A stretch of DNA of 64,000 bases from Lachnoclostridium sp. (GTDB taxonomy: Bacteria > Bacillota > Clostridia > Lachnospirales > Lachnospiraceae): contig JAMPEY010000005.1 in assembly GCA_023664665.1 (NCBI GenBank), forward strand, positions 35,809-99,808. Direction: 5' to 3'. The notes beneath the pieces are model-generated. The model was not told where the DNA came from. It saw only the letters and a program-made list of their open reading frames with translations, and searched no databases. Every line of letters starts with the position of its first letter. The first letter of the stretch is position 1. Shown piece after piece: positions 43,147 through 52,595 of the stretch. A program made the translations under genes and the position numbers.

Positions 43147-44505
43147 ATGATTTTTAAACGAAAAATTTATAAAAAAATTGAGAGTTGGAAAAATGATACA
43201 AATGGTTCAAAGGCTTTATTTATTGAAGGAGCCAGACGTATTGGAAAGTCTACCATTGTGAAAGTGTTTGCCCAGAGAGAATATAAAAGTTACATTATGA
43301 TTGATTTTAATGATGCCAGCGAGGCAGTCAAAGATGCATTTTTGAACTATTTGCAGGATTTGGATACTTTTTTCATGATTTTGTCAACGGAATATAAAAC
43401 CATATTATATCCTAGGGAATCGGTATTGATTTTTGATGAAATACAGAGGTTCCCTAAGGCAAGGCAATCCATCAAGCGGTTAGTGAATGATGGAAGATTT
43501 GATTATATAGAAACAGGCTCGCTGGTATCTATCAGGGAAAATGTACAGGGCATTACAATACCGTCAGAAGAACGAAAAATAAAAATGTATCCAATGGACT
43601 TTGAAGAGTTTTGTTGGGCTATGGAAGAAGAAAGCATGATAAATTATATAAAAAAATGCTTTGAAGAGGGTAATCCGCTCGCAGATAAACTGCATAATAA
43701 AGCAATGCTTTTGTATAGGCAGTATCTTGTGGTTGGAGGAATGCCCCAAAGCATTGACGCTTATTTGAAAAATGGTAGAAGTTTCCAAAAAGCGGATGCA
43801 GAAAAGCGGGACATTTTGGCTCTGTACCGGGATGATATTATGAAGATTGAAGCAAAATACCAATCTAGGGTTTTAAGTATTTTCGATCAAATCCCGGCTT
43901 TTTTATCCCAGCATGAAAAAAGGGTAGTTTTGTCAAATATTGAAGCAGGCACATCATTTTCAAAATTTAATGATACTTTTTTTTGGCTGGACAATTCAAT
44001 GATAGCCAATGAGTGTTTTAATTGTACCGACCCAAATGTGGGGCTGTCTTTGAATGAGGACAGGACATATTTGAAGTGTTATATGGGTGATACCGGACTT
44101 TTGGTAAGCCATGCTTTTACGGAGGCGGAGATAGAAACCGAAGATTTATACCGTCAATTGATACTTGGAAGACTATCTGTAAATGAGGGAATGATATTTG
44201 AAAATGCAATTATGCAGACTCTGGTATGTAATGGGTACAAACCTTTTTTCTATACACATTATGACACGGAGAAACATAGAAACGATATTGAAATTGATTT
44301 CCTGATTTCTAATAAGAGTAAAACAAAATATAAGATATATCCTATTGAAGTAAAATCCGCTGAGAGGTATAAAATAACCTCTCTGGAAAAATTTTGTGAT
44401 AAGTTTAGGGACAGAATAGGGCAGGCTTATGTAATTCATACAAAAAAATTTGAGAGGAAAAATGATATCCTGTATATACCGGCATACATGACAATATGTC
44501 TGTGA
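43147..44505 (+). CDS. AAA ATPase with DUF4143 nuclease-like C-terminus
   Basis: The 452-residue protein from ATG 43147 (GAGG 12 bases upstream) has Walker A EGARRIGKST (K34), Walker B LIFDEIQRF (D97), a sensor-like YIETGSLVSI, and the DUF4143 C-terminal half ending with EIDFLISN and YPIEVKS, a D...ExK pattern of PD-(D/E)XK nucleases. Such proteins are widespread accessory genes of unknown function. The coding sequence is visibly more AT-rich than its spoVA neighbours. It separates spoVAC from spoVAA, which suggests insertion by transfer. Confidence 0.85.
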   Translation: MIFKRKIYKKIESWKNDTNGSKALFIEGARRIGKSTIVKVFAQREYKSYIMIDFNDASEAVKDAFLNYLQDLDTFFMILSTEYKTILYPRESVLIFDEIQRFPKARQSIKRLVNDGRFDYIETGSLVSIRENVQGITIPSEERKIKMYPMDFEEFCWAMEEESMINYIKKCFEEGNPLADKLHNKAMLLYRQYLVVGGMPQSIDAYLKNGRSFQKADAEKRDILALYRDDIMKIEAKYQSRVLSIFDQIPAFLSQHEKRVVLSNIEAGTSFSKFNDTFFWLDNSMIANECFNCTDPNVGLSLNEDRTYLKCYMGDTGLLVSHAFTEAEIETEDLYRQLILGRLSVNEGMIFENAIMQTLVCNGYKPFFYTHYDTEKHRNDIEIDFLISNKSKTKYKIYPIEVKSAERYKITSLEKFCDKFRDRIGQAYVIHTKKFERKNDILYIPAYMTICL

Positions 44506-44582
44506 ATAATTTATAGTTTTCCGGGGAATTTTTAAAATAAGAGATAAATTTTGGCGTGTTACTGTAAAGGGGTATCAAAATC

Positions 44583-45212
44583 ATGGAAAATGTTACCGTA
44601 TACATTAAATGCGACAGAAATGTGGAAGTTTTATCCCAAGATGTCTATATCAAGGATTTAGGCAGTTTAAGATGTCAGAATAAGGAAATCAGCGCTAAGT
44701 TAAAGGCATTAAAGGCGCATCACTTTAAAAAGGATGGGACGAAACGCTGTGTTATCAGTACCTTAAAGCTGGTTGAACTGATGGAGGAGACTTGTCCCGA
44801 TATCAGTGTGGAGATCATAGGGGAACCGGATGTGCTGGTGGAATGGGTGAATGTAAACCGTTACAAGGGGTGGAAGCAGGCGTGGAAAATAGCGCTGGTG
44901 TGTCTGGTGAGCTTTTTCGGCACGGCATTTACCATTATGGCTTATCATAATGATGTGGGGATTAATGACATTTTTGCCCAGATATACCGCATTGTAATGA
45001 ACAGGGAGCCGGGTGGGGTGAATGTATTGGAAGTTTCCTATTCCATCGGTCTTGCCCTTGGGATTATTGTATTCTTCAACCATGTGGGAGGAAGGCGCAT
45101 CACAAAGGACCCTACCCCCATCGAAGTCGCAATGCGCAATTACGAGCAGGATGTGGATAAGGCCCTGATTGAGACTGCTGGAAGGGAAGGCAAGGAAATA
45201 GATGTGAGTTAG
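44583..45212 (+). CDS. spoVAA: Stage V sporulation protein AA
   Basis: The 209-residue protein matches SpoVAA: a cytoplasmic N-terminal domain (VTVYIKCDRNVEVLSQDVYI, residues 4-95), GEPDVLVEWVN, then two membrane helices around WKIALVCLVSFFGTAFTIM and YSIGLALGIIVFFNH, and the conserved PTPIEVAMRNYEQDVD tail. GGGG precedes the ATG. In other spore formers it opens the spoVA operon, whereas here it stands alone after the AAA ATPase gene and is followed by a convergent gene. Confidence 0.9.
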   Translation: MENVTVYIKCDRNVEVLSQDVYIKDLGSLRCQNKEISAKLKALKAHHFKKDGTKRCVISTLKLVELMEETCPDISVEIIGEPDVLVEWVNVNRYKGWKQAWKIALVCLVSFFGTAFTIMAYHNDVGINDIFAQIYRIVMNREPGGVNVLEVSYSIGLALGIIVFFNHVGGRRITKDPTPIEVAMRNYEQDVDKALIETAGREGKEIDVS

Positions 45213-45219
45213 GCTTGTC

Positions 45220-45624
45220 CTAGCAAAGAGTGAAGCCCTTGGACTTCAGGCAGGCTTCCACCTCATAAGGCTCCTGTGCATGAAAGACCATGATGGGCTT
45301 TCCGGAAGCCCGGTTAAAGGAAAGGTACAGATAATCCACGCTGATATTGCTCTCTTCTAAGGAGAGAAGCAGGCGGTTCAAATTTCCTACCTCATCGGTT
45401 ATCTCTGCGCCAATCACATCTGTGAGACGGCAGAGGTAGCCTTTTTTTGTAAGGGATGCCGCAGCCTTATCCGGGTCGGACACTACCATGCGCACAATGC
45501 CGTACTCTGCACTGTCATTGGTGACAGAGCCTAAGATATTGATATTTTCTTCTGCAAGAATGGAAGTAATTTTCTGCATGGTTCCCTTCTCATTTTCTGC
45601 ATAAATGGATACTTGTTTTAACAT
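45220..45624 (-). CDS. Double-ACT-domain protein
   Basis: The start at 45624 has AGGAGG about eight bases upstream; the open frame extends much further without a site. The 134-residue protein consists of two ACT domains, QVSIYAENEKGTMQKITSILAEENINI (residues 4-30 onward) and the second from about 70 (VIGAEITDEVGNLNRLLLSL). Stand-alone double-ACT proteins bind amino acids and are thought to regulate partner enzymes. No enzyme partner is adjacent, so the ligand is unknown. Confidence 0.85.
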   Translation of the reverse strand: MLKQVSIYAENEKGTMQKITSILAEENINILGSVTNDSAEYGIVRMVVSDPDKAAASLTKKGYLCRLTDVIGAEITDEVGNLNRLLLSLEESNISVDYLYLSFNRASGKPIMVFHAQEPYEVEACLKSKGFTLC

Positions 45625-45833
45625 AACTTTTCTGCCTCCTGTTACTTTGAAGGTCATGTTTATTTTGACCTGTAAACCGTAAATAATTCTATCATAATAG
45701 ATGGATTTATGCAACAGGAATCCTTTTGTCATTACAGAAAGATGATAGGCGGGCACTTGGTTGCACACTATGATTTTTTGTGATACTCTTAATACAACAA
45801 CAGTAAAATAATCAGTAAAAAGGAGATTTCGGT

Positions 45834-46892
45834 ATGCAGGCGAGAGACAGTATTGCAATTCCCGTAATTTTGAAGGTAGGGAAAGGTGCTTTGACAAAAA
45901 TAGGCACATATTTAAAGGCGGAAGGACTTGACCAGGTGGTCATTTATTTCGGCAATGGGCTGATTGATTTGTTTGGCATGGATGTGATGGCATCTTTAAA
46001 GGAGGAGGGTATTACCGTATTAGAATACAGTGAGCTTGACACAGTGAATATGGATGACATCATTACCCTTGCTTTTTCCATGTCCAACAAGGCGAAAGCC
46101 GTGATTTCCATTGGCGGCGGAAAGGTGATTGATGCAGGAAAATATGCGGCGTTTTTAAAAAAGCTCCCCTTTATCAGCGTGCCCACATCAAGCTCCAGCG
46201 ATGGATTTTCCAGCGCCAGCGCATCCCTGATTGTGGACGGCAAAAGGACTTCCGTTCCGGCAAAGCTTGCCTATGGGATTATTGTGGATACGGAGGTTAT
46301 CCGTACCGCCCCGGAGAAATTCATCTATTCCGGAATCGGAGATATGATTTCCAAAATTACGGCATTGTATGATTGGATTTACGAAGAGCAGTGCGGCGCC
46401 AGCGTGGTAAATGACTTTGCGGTGATGATTGCCAAGAAGGCGGTAAACAGCTTTGTGCGGACACCCTATGAGAGCATTAAGGATGAACTGTTTTTGAAGG
46501 AGCTTTTGGATTCCTTATCCATGAGCGGCATTGCAAACGAGATAGCGGGAAGCAGCGCGCCCACCAGCGGAAGCGAGCATTTGATTTCCCATGCCCTTGA
46601 TAAGATTCTGGAGGTGCCGCAGCTCCATGGTATACAGGTGGGGATTGCAACCTATATTATGAGCAAGGTGCATGACCACCGCCATGTGCGTGTCAATACG
46701 GTGCTGACAGAAACGGGATTCTGGGATTACGCGGCAACTTTGCAGATGCGTAAGGCGGATTTTATAGAGGCAATCGACATGGCGCCTTCCATCAAGCCCC
46801 ACCGCCACACCTATCTCCATGAGGAAAAGTACAGGGAGATGGCGAAGAAGCTTGTGATGGAGGATGAGGTGTTAGGGAAAATATTAGTGTGA
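45834..46892 (+). CDS. Glycerol-1-phosphate dehydrogenase family (AraM/EgsA-like) protein
   Basis: The 352-residue NAD(P)- and metal-dependent enzyme is of the iron-containing alcohol dehydrogenase superfamily. It has the dinucleotide-binding SIGGGKVIDAGKYAAF, VPTSSSSDGFSSASASL, the metal site D/H/H in SGIGDMISK, SGSEHLISHAL and QLHGIQVGIATY. The pattern resembles AraM/EgsA, which reduce dihydroxyacetone phosphate to sn-glycerol 1-phosphate, rather than glycerol dehydrogenase. AAGGAG precedes the ATG. It is monocistronic. Confidence 0.8.
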   Translation: MQARDSIAIPVILKVGKGALTKIGTYLKAEGLDQVVIYFGNGLIDLFGMDVMASLKEEGITVLEYSELDTVNMDDIITLAFSMSNKAKAVISIGGGKVIDAGKYAAFLKKLPFISVPTSSSSDGFSSASASLIVDGKRTSVPAKLAYGIIVDTEVIRTAPEKFIYSGIGDMISKITALYDWIYEEQCGASVVNDFAVMIAKKAVNSFVRTPYESIKDELFLKELLDSLSMSGIANEIAGSSAPTSGSEHLISHALDKILEVPQLHGIQVGIATYIMSKVHDHRHVRVNTVLTETGFWDYAATLQMRKADFIEAIDMAPSIKPHRHTYLHEEKYREMAKKLVMEDEVLGKILV

Positions 46893-46921
46893 GAGGTACC
46901 GCATTGTACCCATAAAAAAAC

Positions 46922-46949
46922 TTGCAATCCCCTGTATCTATGGTAAAAT
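46922..46949 (+). promoter_or_regulatory. Promoter of the peptide transporter operon
   Basis: TTGCAA (46922-46927) and TAAAAT (46944-46949) are 16 bases apart, about 58 bases before the substrate-binding protein start. Confidence 0.5.
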
Positions 46950-47007
46950 AAAGGCGACAATAGAATAGTGAGAGGTCTATGAAAACGAAGAGGAGAAGAA
47001 CATAACT

Positions 47008-48519
47008 ATGAAGAAGCGATTTTGCTACTTGTTTATGGCACTTCTGACAATGGCTGCACTGGGCGGATGCGCAGGTGGCACAGAAGAGTCTTCGGAGGAT
47101 AAGTCCTCGATTGTTGTAGGTATCCAGCAGGATATTGATAGTCTTGACCCACACAAAGCAACTGCGGCAGGAACGAAAGAGATACTATTTAATATTTTTG
47201 AAGGTTTGGTAAAACCGGATGAAAACGGCAATTTAATGAATGCAGTGGCGAGTGATTACACCATTTCCGATGACGGGCTGGTGTACACCTTTACCCTTCG
47301 TGAAAATGTGAAATTCCACAATGGGGAGACGGTGACGGCGGAAGATGTGAAATATTCTCTGGAGAGAGTTTCCGGACTTTTGGATGGCACTGCACTCATG
47401 TCAACTATGAGCACGATACAAAGCGTAGATATTATCGACGAAAAGACGGTTCAGGTAACAGTGGGCAGCGCCAACACAGAGCTGATTTACAGCTTTACGG
47501 CAGCCATCATCCCCAAAGGAAGCGGCGAGGATGAGTCGGCAGACCCCATTGGTACAGGACCGTTTTCTTTTGTTTCTTATACGCCGCAGGAAGGCATCGT
47601 GGTGGCAAAGAATGCGGATTACTGGCAGGCAGGGCTGCCCTATCTGGATGAGGTGAATTTCAAGATTGTGAACAGCCCCGATACGGCGCTTTTGGACCTT
47701 CAGGGCGGTTCCATTGATATTTATCCTTATCTGACGGATTCTCAGGCGAATGAGCTTCAAGGCTCTTTCCAGATACTCTCGGCGCCCTCCGATGTGGTGC
47801 AGGCGCTTTACTTAAACAATGATGCAGAGCCTCTGAATAATGTCAAGGTGCGTCAGGCAATCTGCTATGCCTTGGATAAGGACAGCGTAAATGATTATGT
47901 GTCCGGCGGAAGCGGAACCATCATCAGCTCGGCAATGCTCCCTACATTAAAGGATTATTATGTGGATTTGAATGATGCTTACGGAACCGACGCAAATATT
48001 GAGGAGGCAAAGAAGCTCCTTGCGGAAGCGGGATATCCGAATGGATTTGATTTGGAGATTGTGGTGCCCTCCAATTATGAGTTCCATATGCAGACTGCGG
48101 AGGTTGTGGAGCAGCAGCTGCAGGCAGCGGGCATCAATGCCACCATCAATCCTGTGGAGTGGAGCACTTGGCTGGATGAGTGCTACAATGGGAGGAAGTA
48201 TCAGGCCACCATCAGCGGAATTACCTGTGACATGACTCCGGGATATCTGTTAAACAGATTCCAGACAGATTCCAAGAAGAATTTTATTAACTTCAAAAAT
48301 GAGGAGTACGATGCCATCTATAAAAAGGCACAGGCGGCGCTGGATTTGAATGAGAAGGCGGATTATTACAAGCAGCTCCAGCAGATGCTGTGCGAGGATG
48401 CAGGAACCGCATTTATTCAGGTTCCCCCAATTACCGTTGCCGTAAGCAAGGAACTGACGGGTTATAAGTTTTATCCGATTTATGTGCAGGATATGAGTAC
48501 AGTGCAATTTGAGAAATAG
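47008..48519 (+). CDS. Peptide ABC transporter substrate-binding lipoprotein (SBP family 5)
   Basis: The 503-residue lipoprotein has lipobox LGGC (C21), a Glu/Ser-rich linker and a family 5 solute-binding domain: IDSLDPHKATAAGTKEILFNIFEGLV, YTFTLRENVKFHNGETVTAEDVKYSLERV, DPIGTGPFSF and VRQAICYALDKD. It should bind peptides or a similar oligomer outside the cell. It heads the operon with two permeases and a fused ATPase. Its 3-prime end lies within a triple repeat that also forms a hairpin. Confidence 0.93.
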   Translation: MKKRFCYLFMALLTMAALGGCAGGTEESSEDKSSIVVGIQQDIDSLDPHKATAAGTKEILFNIFEGLVKPDENGNLMNAVASDYTISDDGLVYTFTLRENVKFHNGETVTAEDVKYSLERVSGLLDGTALMSTMSTIQSVDIIDEKTVQVTVGSANTELIYSFTAAIIPKGSGEDESADPIGTGPFSFVSYTPQEGIVVAKNADYWQAGLPYLDEVNFKIVNSPDTALLDLQGGSIDIYPYLTDSQANELQGSFQILSAPSDVVQALYLNNDAEPLNNVKVRQAICYALDKDSVNDYVSGGSGTIISSAMLPTLKDYYVDLNDAYGTDANIEEAKKLLAEAGYPNGFDLEIVVPSNYEFHMQTAEVVEQQLQAAGINATINPVEWSTWLDECYNGRKYQATISGITCDMTPGYLLNRFQTDSKKNFINFKNEEYDAIYKKAQAALDLNEKADYYKQLQQMLCEDAGTAFIQVPPITVAVSKELTGYKFYPIYVQDMSTVQFEK

Positions 48520-48563
48520 CACTGTGCAATTTGCGGAATAGCACAGTGCAATTTAAGGAGTAA
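48499..48563 (+). repeat. Triple 21-22 base repeat and hairpin at the end of the binding-protein gene
   Basis: Units at 48499-48519, 48520-48541 and 48542-48563 share GTGCAATTT followed by a purine-rich part and a stop-like TAG/TAG/TAA. GCACTGTGC (48519-48527) and GCACAGTGC (48541-48549) also form a perfect nine-base stem. There is no T-run. Confidence 0.65.
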
Positions 48564-48600
48564 AATAGGTGTTTGCAAAATAAAAAAGGAGGAGGCAGCC

Positions 48601-49560
48601 ATGAAATATTTTTTGAAAAAAATAATCACTCTCATTATGACATTGTTTGTAGTATCTTTGGCTGCCTTCATTGCCTTTCAGATTATTCCCGGCGATGTGG
48701 TGACATCCATTCTGGGTACGGAAGCAACTCCCGAGAGGGAGGAGCAGCTCCGCGCCGAGCTTGGGCTGGACAGACCGCCGGCGGAGCGTTATGTAAATTG
48801 GGTGGCGGATGTGCTGCGGGGCGATTTGGGTGTCAGCTACCGTTATTCTAAAAATATGAATGAGATGATGCCGGTGACAGAGTTGATTGGGGATAAGCTT
48901 CCGGTGACTTTGTGGCTGGCATTTCTTTCTCTTGTGCTGATTGTCTTAGTGTCCATCCCTTTAGGGGTATTGTGGGCAAGGAGCCACAGCCGCATTCTGG
49001 ATGCGGCCTTAGGGGTGGTTACTCAGCTTTCTATGGCGGTTCCTTCCTTTTTTCTGGGCATTTTAGTGACTTATATCTTTGGGATAGTACTGCGGTGGTT
49101 TACGCCGGGGGGCTATATCAGTTACCGGAAGGACTTTGCAGGATTTTTAGGCTATCTGATATTTCCGGCTATCTCCGTTGCCATACCGAAAATCGGCATG
49201 ACGGCAAGGTTTCTCCGCAATTCCATGCTGACGGAGATGAAGGCGGATTATGTGCGGACCGCATACAGCAAAGGCTGTACGGAAAACCGTGTGATGTATG
49301 GGCATGTTTTGAGGAATGCCATGATGCCTGTGGTGACTTTCCTTGGCATGATTATTGCAGAGGTTGTGGCAGGAAGCATTGTGGTGGAGCAGGTATTCGG
49401 GCTGCCGGGAGTGGGCAGGCTTTTAATCAGTTCGATATCAACCAGAGATTTTCCCGTGGTGGAAATCCTGATTTTATATGTCACCTTTATTGTGATTTTT
49501 GTGTATTTTCTGGTGGATATTCTGTACCGGGTGATAGACCCTAGGATTAGCAGTAAGTAG
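48601..49560 (+). CDS. Peptide ABC transporter permease (DppB/OppB family)
   Basis: The 319-residue protein has six membrane helices, the DppB-type ATPEREEQLRAELGLDRP after the first helix, and the EAA loop RNSMLTEMKADYVRTAYSKG, which contacts the ATPase. AGGAGG precedes the ATG. It forms the pore with the next permease. Confidence 0.94.
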   Translation: MKYFLKKIITLIMTLFVVSLAAFIAFQIIPGDVVTSILGTEATPEREEQLRAELGLDRPPAERYVNWVADVLRGDLGVSYRYSKNMNEMMPVTELIGDKLPVTLWLAFLSLVLIVLVSIPLGVLWARSHSRILDAALGVVTQLSMAVPSFFLGILVTYIFGIVLRWFTPGGYISYRKDFAGFLGYLIFPAISVAIPKIGMTARFLRNSMLTEMKADYVRTAYSKGCTENRVMYGHVLRNAMMPVVTFLGMIIAEVVAGSIVVEQVFGLPGVGRLLISSISTRDFPVVEILILYVTFIVIFVYFLVDILYRVIDPRISSK

Positions 49561-49570
49561 GGGAGGATGC

Positions 49571-50395
49571 ATGGAGAAGCGGTTTGGGAAGAAGTGGAAT
49601 AAATACTTCATAGTCGGTCTGATTATGACCGCGGCAGCAGTTATAATCGCAGCAGTGGGGGCATTCTGGACCCCTTACAGCACTACTGCCATGTCTGCGA
49701 CGGAAAAGTTTGCAGCTCCTTCTTTTGCGCATTTGTGTGGAACCGATAATTTTGGAAGGGATATTTTTTCAAGAGTCATGAAAGGAATGGGCACCACCAT
49801 TCTGATTGGGACTTTAGTGGTGCTTATTTCCGGGGGAATCGGAATTTTGGTGGGAGCGGTTACCGGTTATTTTGGCGGCATTGCGGATGAGGTCATTATG
49901 CGTTTTACAGATGCGCTCAACGGATTTCCGAGCATTCTGCTGGCGTTAGTGATTATCAGTGTGTTGGAACCGGGGAAGCAGAATCTGATTATTTCGTTAG
50001 GAATCGTCTTTGTGCCCAGCTTTGTGAGAATTGTGCGAAGCGAGTTTATCAGGCTTCGGGATGCGGATTATATCAACCGCGCAAGGCTTATGGGAGTGGG
50101 GAAGGCTCGTATTTTATTTGTGCATATTCTGCCTAATATTTTTTCCACTTTCTGGGTTTCCGTGATGATTGGGTTTAACAATGCGATTTTGGCGGAGTCC
50201 GGCATGAGTTATTTAGGAATCGGCGTGCAGCCCCCGGATGCCAGCCTTGGGAAAATGCTCAGTGATGCGCAGGGGTATCTGATAACGGCGCCTTGGTATG
50301 CGCTGGCGCCGGGGATTGCCATTGTGTGGATTGTGCTGGGTTTTTCGCTGCTCAGCGAAGGAGTCAGAAGGATGGAAGATGAAAAGATTTTCTAA
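49571..50395 (+). CDS. Peptide ABC transporter permease (DppC/OppC family)
   Basis: The 274-residue protein has six helices, the DppC-type HLCGTDNFGRDIFSRVMKG near residue 57, the EAA loop RSEFIRLRDADYINRARLMG, and AILAESGMSYLGIGVQPPDASLG near the end. It starts ten bases after the first permease, with GGGGAGG upstream. Confidence 0.94.
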   Translation: MEKRFGKKWNKYFIVGLIMTAAAVIIAAVGAFWTPYSTTAMSATEKFAAPSFAHLCGTDNFGRDIFSRVMKGMGTTILIGTLVVLISGGIGILVGAVTGYFGGIADEVIMRFTDALNGFPSILLALVIISVLEPGKQNLIISLGIVFVPSFVRIVRSEFIRLRDADYINRARLMGVGKARILFVHILPNIFSTFWVSVMIGFNNAILAESGMSYLGIGVQPPDASLGKMLSDAQGYLITAPWYALAPGIAIVWIVLGFSLLSEGVRRMEDEKIF

Positions 50396-50438
50396 GGTCA
50401 AAAAAGAACCTGACCTAAGAAAATCTAAGTTTCATCTC

Positions 50439-50463
50439 GAAGAACGCAAGGACAGCGTTCTTC
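50439..50463 (+). other. Intra-operon hairpin between permease and ATPase genes
   Basis: GAAGAACGC (50439-50447) and GCGTTCTTC (50455-50463) are perfect arms around a seven-base loop with no T-run. Within the 114-base gap it may be a stability or processing element. Confidence 0.45.
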
Positions 50464-50509
50464 CCATTGTGTGTTTGCGCTGCCGGCTGGCGGCGGTTTG
50501 GAGATGGAT

Positions 50510-52159
50510 ATGATTCAAATAGAAGATTTAACGGTAGCGTTTTCGGGAAAAGCTGCCGTGGAAAATGTCAATTTAACATTGCAGGATGGCGAGATATTGG
50601 GCGTAGTGGGAGAATCCGGCTCCGGAAAGTCTGTGACAGCCCTGACCTTGATGGGGCTTTTAAACGAGGAAGCACAGGTGGTTTCCGGGCGTATTCTTTT
50701 TGACGGCGAAGCGCTTTTAGAAGCAGGAAAGGCGCGGGACAAAGATCTTTATCGAAAATATCAGGGGGCTAAGATGTCTATGGTATTTCAAGAGCCTATG
50801 ACTTCTTTAAATCCTACCCAGAGAGTGGGGAAGCAGGCAGCAGAAATGTTAAAGCTCCATGCAAGCCTGACGAAGGAGGAAATTTACAAAAAGGTACTTG
50901 AGGTGTTTGCATCGGTAGGGCTTCGGGATGTGGAAACGGTCTATGAAAGTTATCCCCATCAGCTTTCCGGCGGCATGCGCCAGAGGGTGATGATTGCCAT
51001 GGCGGTAATTCTCCACCCCAGGCTCATTGTGGCGGACGAACCTACAACAGCACTGGATGTGACTATCCAAAATCAAATTATAGAGCTGCTTGCCCGGATT
51101 AATAAGGAACAGAAAAATACCATGCTGTTTATCACCCATGACTTAAATCTGGCGAGGCGCATCTGCCACCGGATAGCGGTGATGAAGGATGGGAAGGTAG
51201 TGGAAATCGGGGACACCAAGGAAGTTTTTTTAAATCCCAAGGAAGATTATACCAAAAAGCTGATAGAGGCGGTTCCTTCCCGGATGAAGAAGCGAAAAAA
51301 AGCCCAGATGATAATAACCGCAGAGGAACATTTGGATTTATCGGGGGGGAGTACCCCTCATGAAACCATGGAAAACGATATGACAGAAAAAGCCGCTCCC
51401 ATTCTGGAAGTGCGTGATTTGAATGTCTATTATCAGGAGGGAAGCAACAGCCTGTTTGGAAGGGATAAGAAGCGCAGAGTGGTGGAAAACGCCACATTTG
51501 ACATTAAGATGGGCGAAATCATGGGGCTTGTAGGAGAGAGCGGCTGTGGCAAGACCTCGCTGTCAAGGGCGATTCTTGGCATGAACAAAGATATCCAGGG
51601 CGAGGTGGTCAGCCGTTCAAAAGGATCCCAGATGATTTTTCAGGACCCTTACAGCAGCCTAAATCCTGCTAAGACCATCGGGTGGCTTTTGCAGGAGCCT
51701 TTGAGGGCGCAGGGCAGGCTGGATAGCTCCAAAAAGATGACTCCTGCGGATATGGAAGCAGCAGCATATGAGATGCTTCAAAAAGTGGGCATGGAGGAGT
51801 ATTATTTTCACAGAAGACCATCCCAATTAAGCGGCGGACAGCGCCAGAGAGTCAGCATTGGCCAAGCGTTAATCACAAGGCCGATGCTTGTGATTGCCGA
51901 TGAACCCGTTTCTGCGCTGGATGTGACTCTGCAGGCACAGATAATGGAGCTGATGCGCAGCCTGCAGGAGGAATTGCATTTATCCTATTTGTTCATTTCT
52001 CATGATATCAATGTAATCTATCAGATGAGTGACAGAATCATGGTGATACAGAAGGGCAGAATCGTGGAAATAGGAGATACGGAAGAGGTGTTTGAAAATC
52101 CCAAAGAGGAGTATACCAAGCTTTTGCTGGCAGAGTCGGTTCCTGCGGCATGGCAGTAA
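50510..52159 (+). CDS. Fused double ATPase of the peptide ABC transporter (DppD-DppF type)
   Basis: GGAG lies six bases before the ATG at 50510; other ATGs upstream are less well spaced. The 549-residue protein contains two complete ABC ATPase domains. The first (residues 1-255) has [27 protein letters not shown] and [13 protein letters not shown]. The second (from about 300) has [30 protein letters not shown] and [13 protein letters not shown]. Oligopeptide transporters usually have two separate ATPase genes; fusions of this type (as in GsiA or YejF) give the same heterodimer in one chain. It completes the operon. Confidence 0.93.
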   Translation: MIQIEDLTVAFSGKAAVENVNLTLQDGEILGVVGESGSGKSVTALTLMGLLNEEAQVVSGRILFDGEALLEAGKARDKDLYRKYQGAKMSMVFQEPMTSLNPTQRVGKQAAEMLKLHASLTKEEIYKKVLEVFASVGLRDVETVYESYPHQLSGGMRQRVMIAMAVILHPRLIVADEPTTALDVTIQNQIIELLARINKEQKNTMLFITHDLNLARRICHRIAVMKDGKVVEIGDTKEVFLNPKEDYTKKLIEAVPSRMKKRKKAQMIITAEEHLDLSGGSTPHETMENDMTEKAAPILEVRDLNVYYQEGSNSLFGRDKKRRVVENATFDIKMGEIMGLVGESGCGKTSLSRAILGMNKDIQGEVVSRSKGSQMIFQDPYSSLNPAKTIGWLLQEPLRAQGRLDSSKKMTPADMEAAAYEMLQKVGMEEYYFHRRPSQLSGGQRQRVSIGQALITRPMLVIADEPVSALDVTLQAQIMELMRSLQEELHLSYLFISHDINVIYQMSDRIMVIQKGRIVEIGDTEEVFENPKEEYTKLLLAESVPAAWQ

Positions 52160-52198
52160 GGGTGAGAAGAAACTTTCCGATTCAAAGTCTGCGGAATT

Positions 52199-52582
52199 TT
52201 ACGGAAGCGAAAAGAGGTTTCTCGCTATACCATATAAGAGCAGAATCGCAATACAAATCCATAAACTTACATTTTGAAAAGGATGCATTTTCAGGCATCC
52301 TTTTCGTATGTAAGTAATACAATATTGGGCAAAAACTAAAGCAAGCCAAGGGCTTATCAATAGCAGTGCCGGATTTGCGGTAAAAGCTGCCGCAAAATCA
52401 AAGTGCAATAAAGAAATGCACATGTGGGTGACTCCGCATCCGGGGCATTTCAGACCTGTCAGAAACCGAAAGGGACATGGCAGGGCAATGCCTGTACGGT
52501 AAACCCAAATTCCGTATGCGCACCCTGCAATGAGCAGGATGGCGATAATGCGAAGAACACTCAACAGTCGCTTTTTCATCAT
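52199..52582 (-). CDS. DUF2752 membrane protein
   Basis: The 127-residue protein has four hydrophobic helices and the DUF2752 signature PCPFRFLTGLKCPGCGVTHMCISLLHFDFAAAFTANP (here given in part: LKCPGCGVTHM). The conserved CPxCG motif suggests metal or thiol chemistry, but no function is established. It lies 13 bases after a DUF4234 gene, a frequent pairing in Clostridia. Confidence 0.85.
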   Translation of the reverse strand: MMKKRLLSVLRIIAILLIAGCAYGIWVYRTGIALPCPFRFLTGLKCPGCGVTHMCISLLHFDFAAAFTANPALLLISPWLALVFAQYCITYIRKGCLKMHPFQNVSLWICIAILLLYGIARNLFSLP

Positions 52583-52595
52583 AGTATGTAAAAGC

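Noticed and set aside
48912-49544. A 210-codon plus-strand frame inside the DppB-type permease gene.
   Set aside because: It is a shifted frame of a well-supported permease and gives cysteine-rich nonsense.
52276-52306. Hairpin GGATGC...GCATCC with flanking A/T runs, like a terminator.
   Set aside because: It lies inside the coding sequence of the DUF2752 gene in a well-conserved helix, so it is probably incidental.
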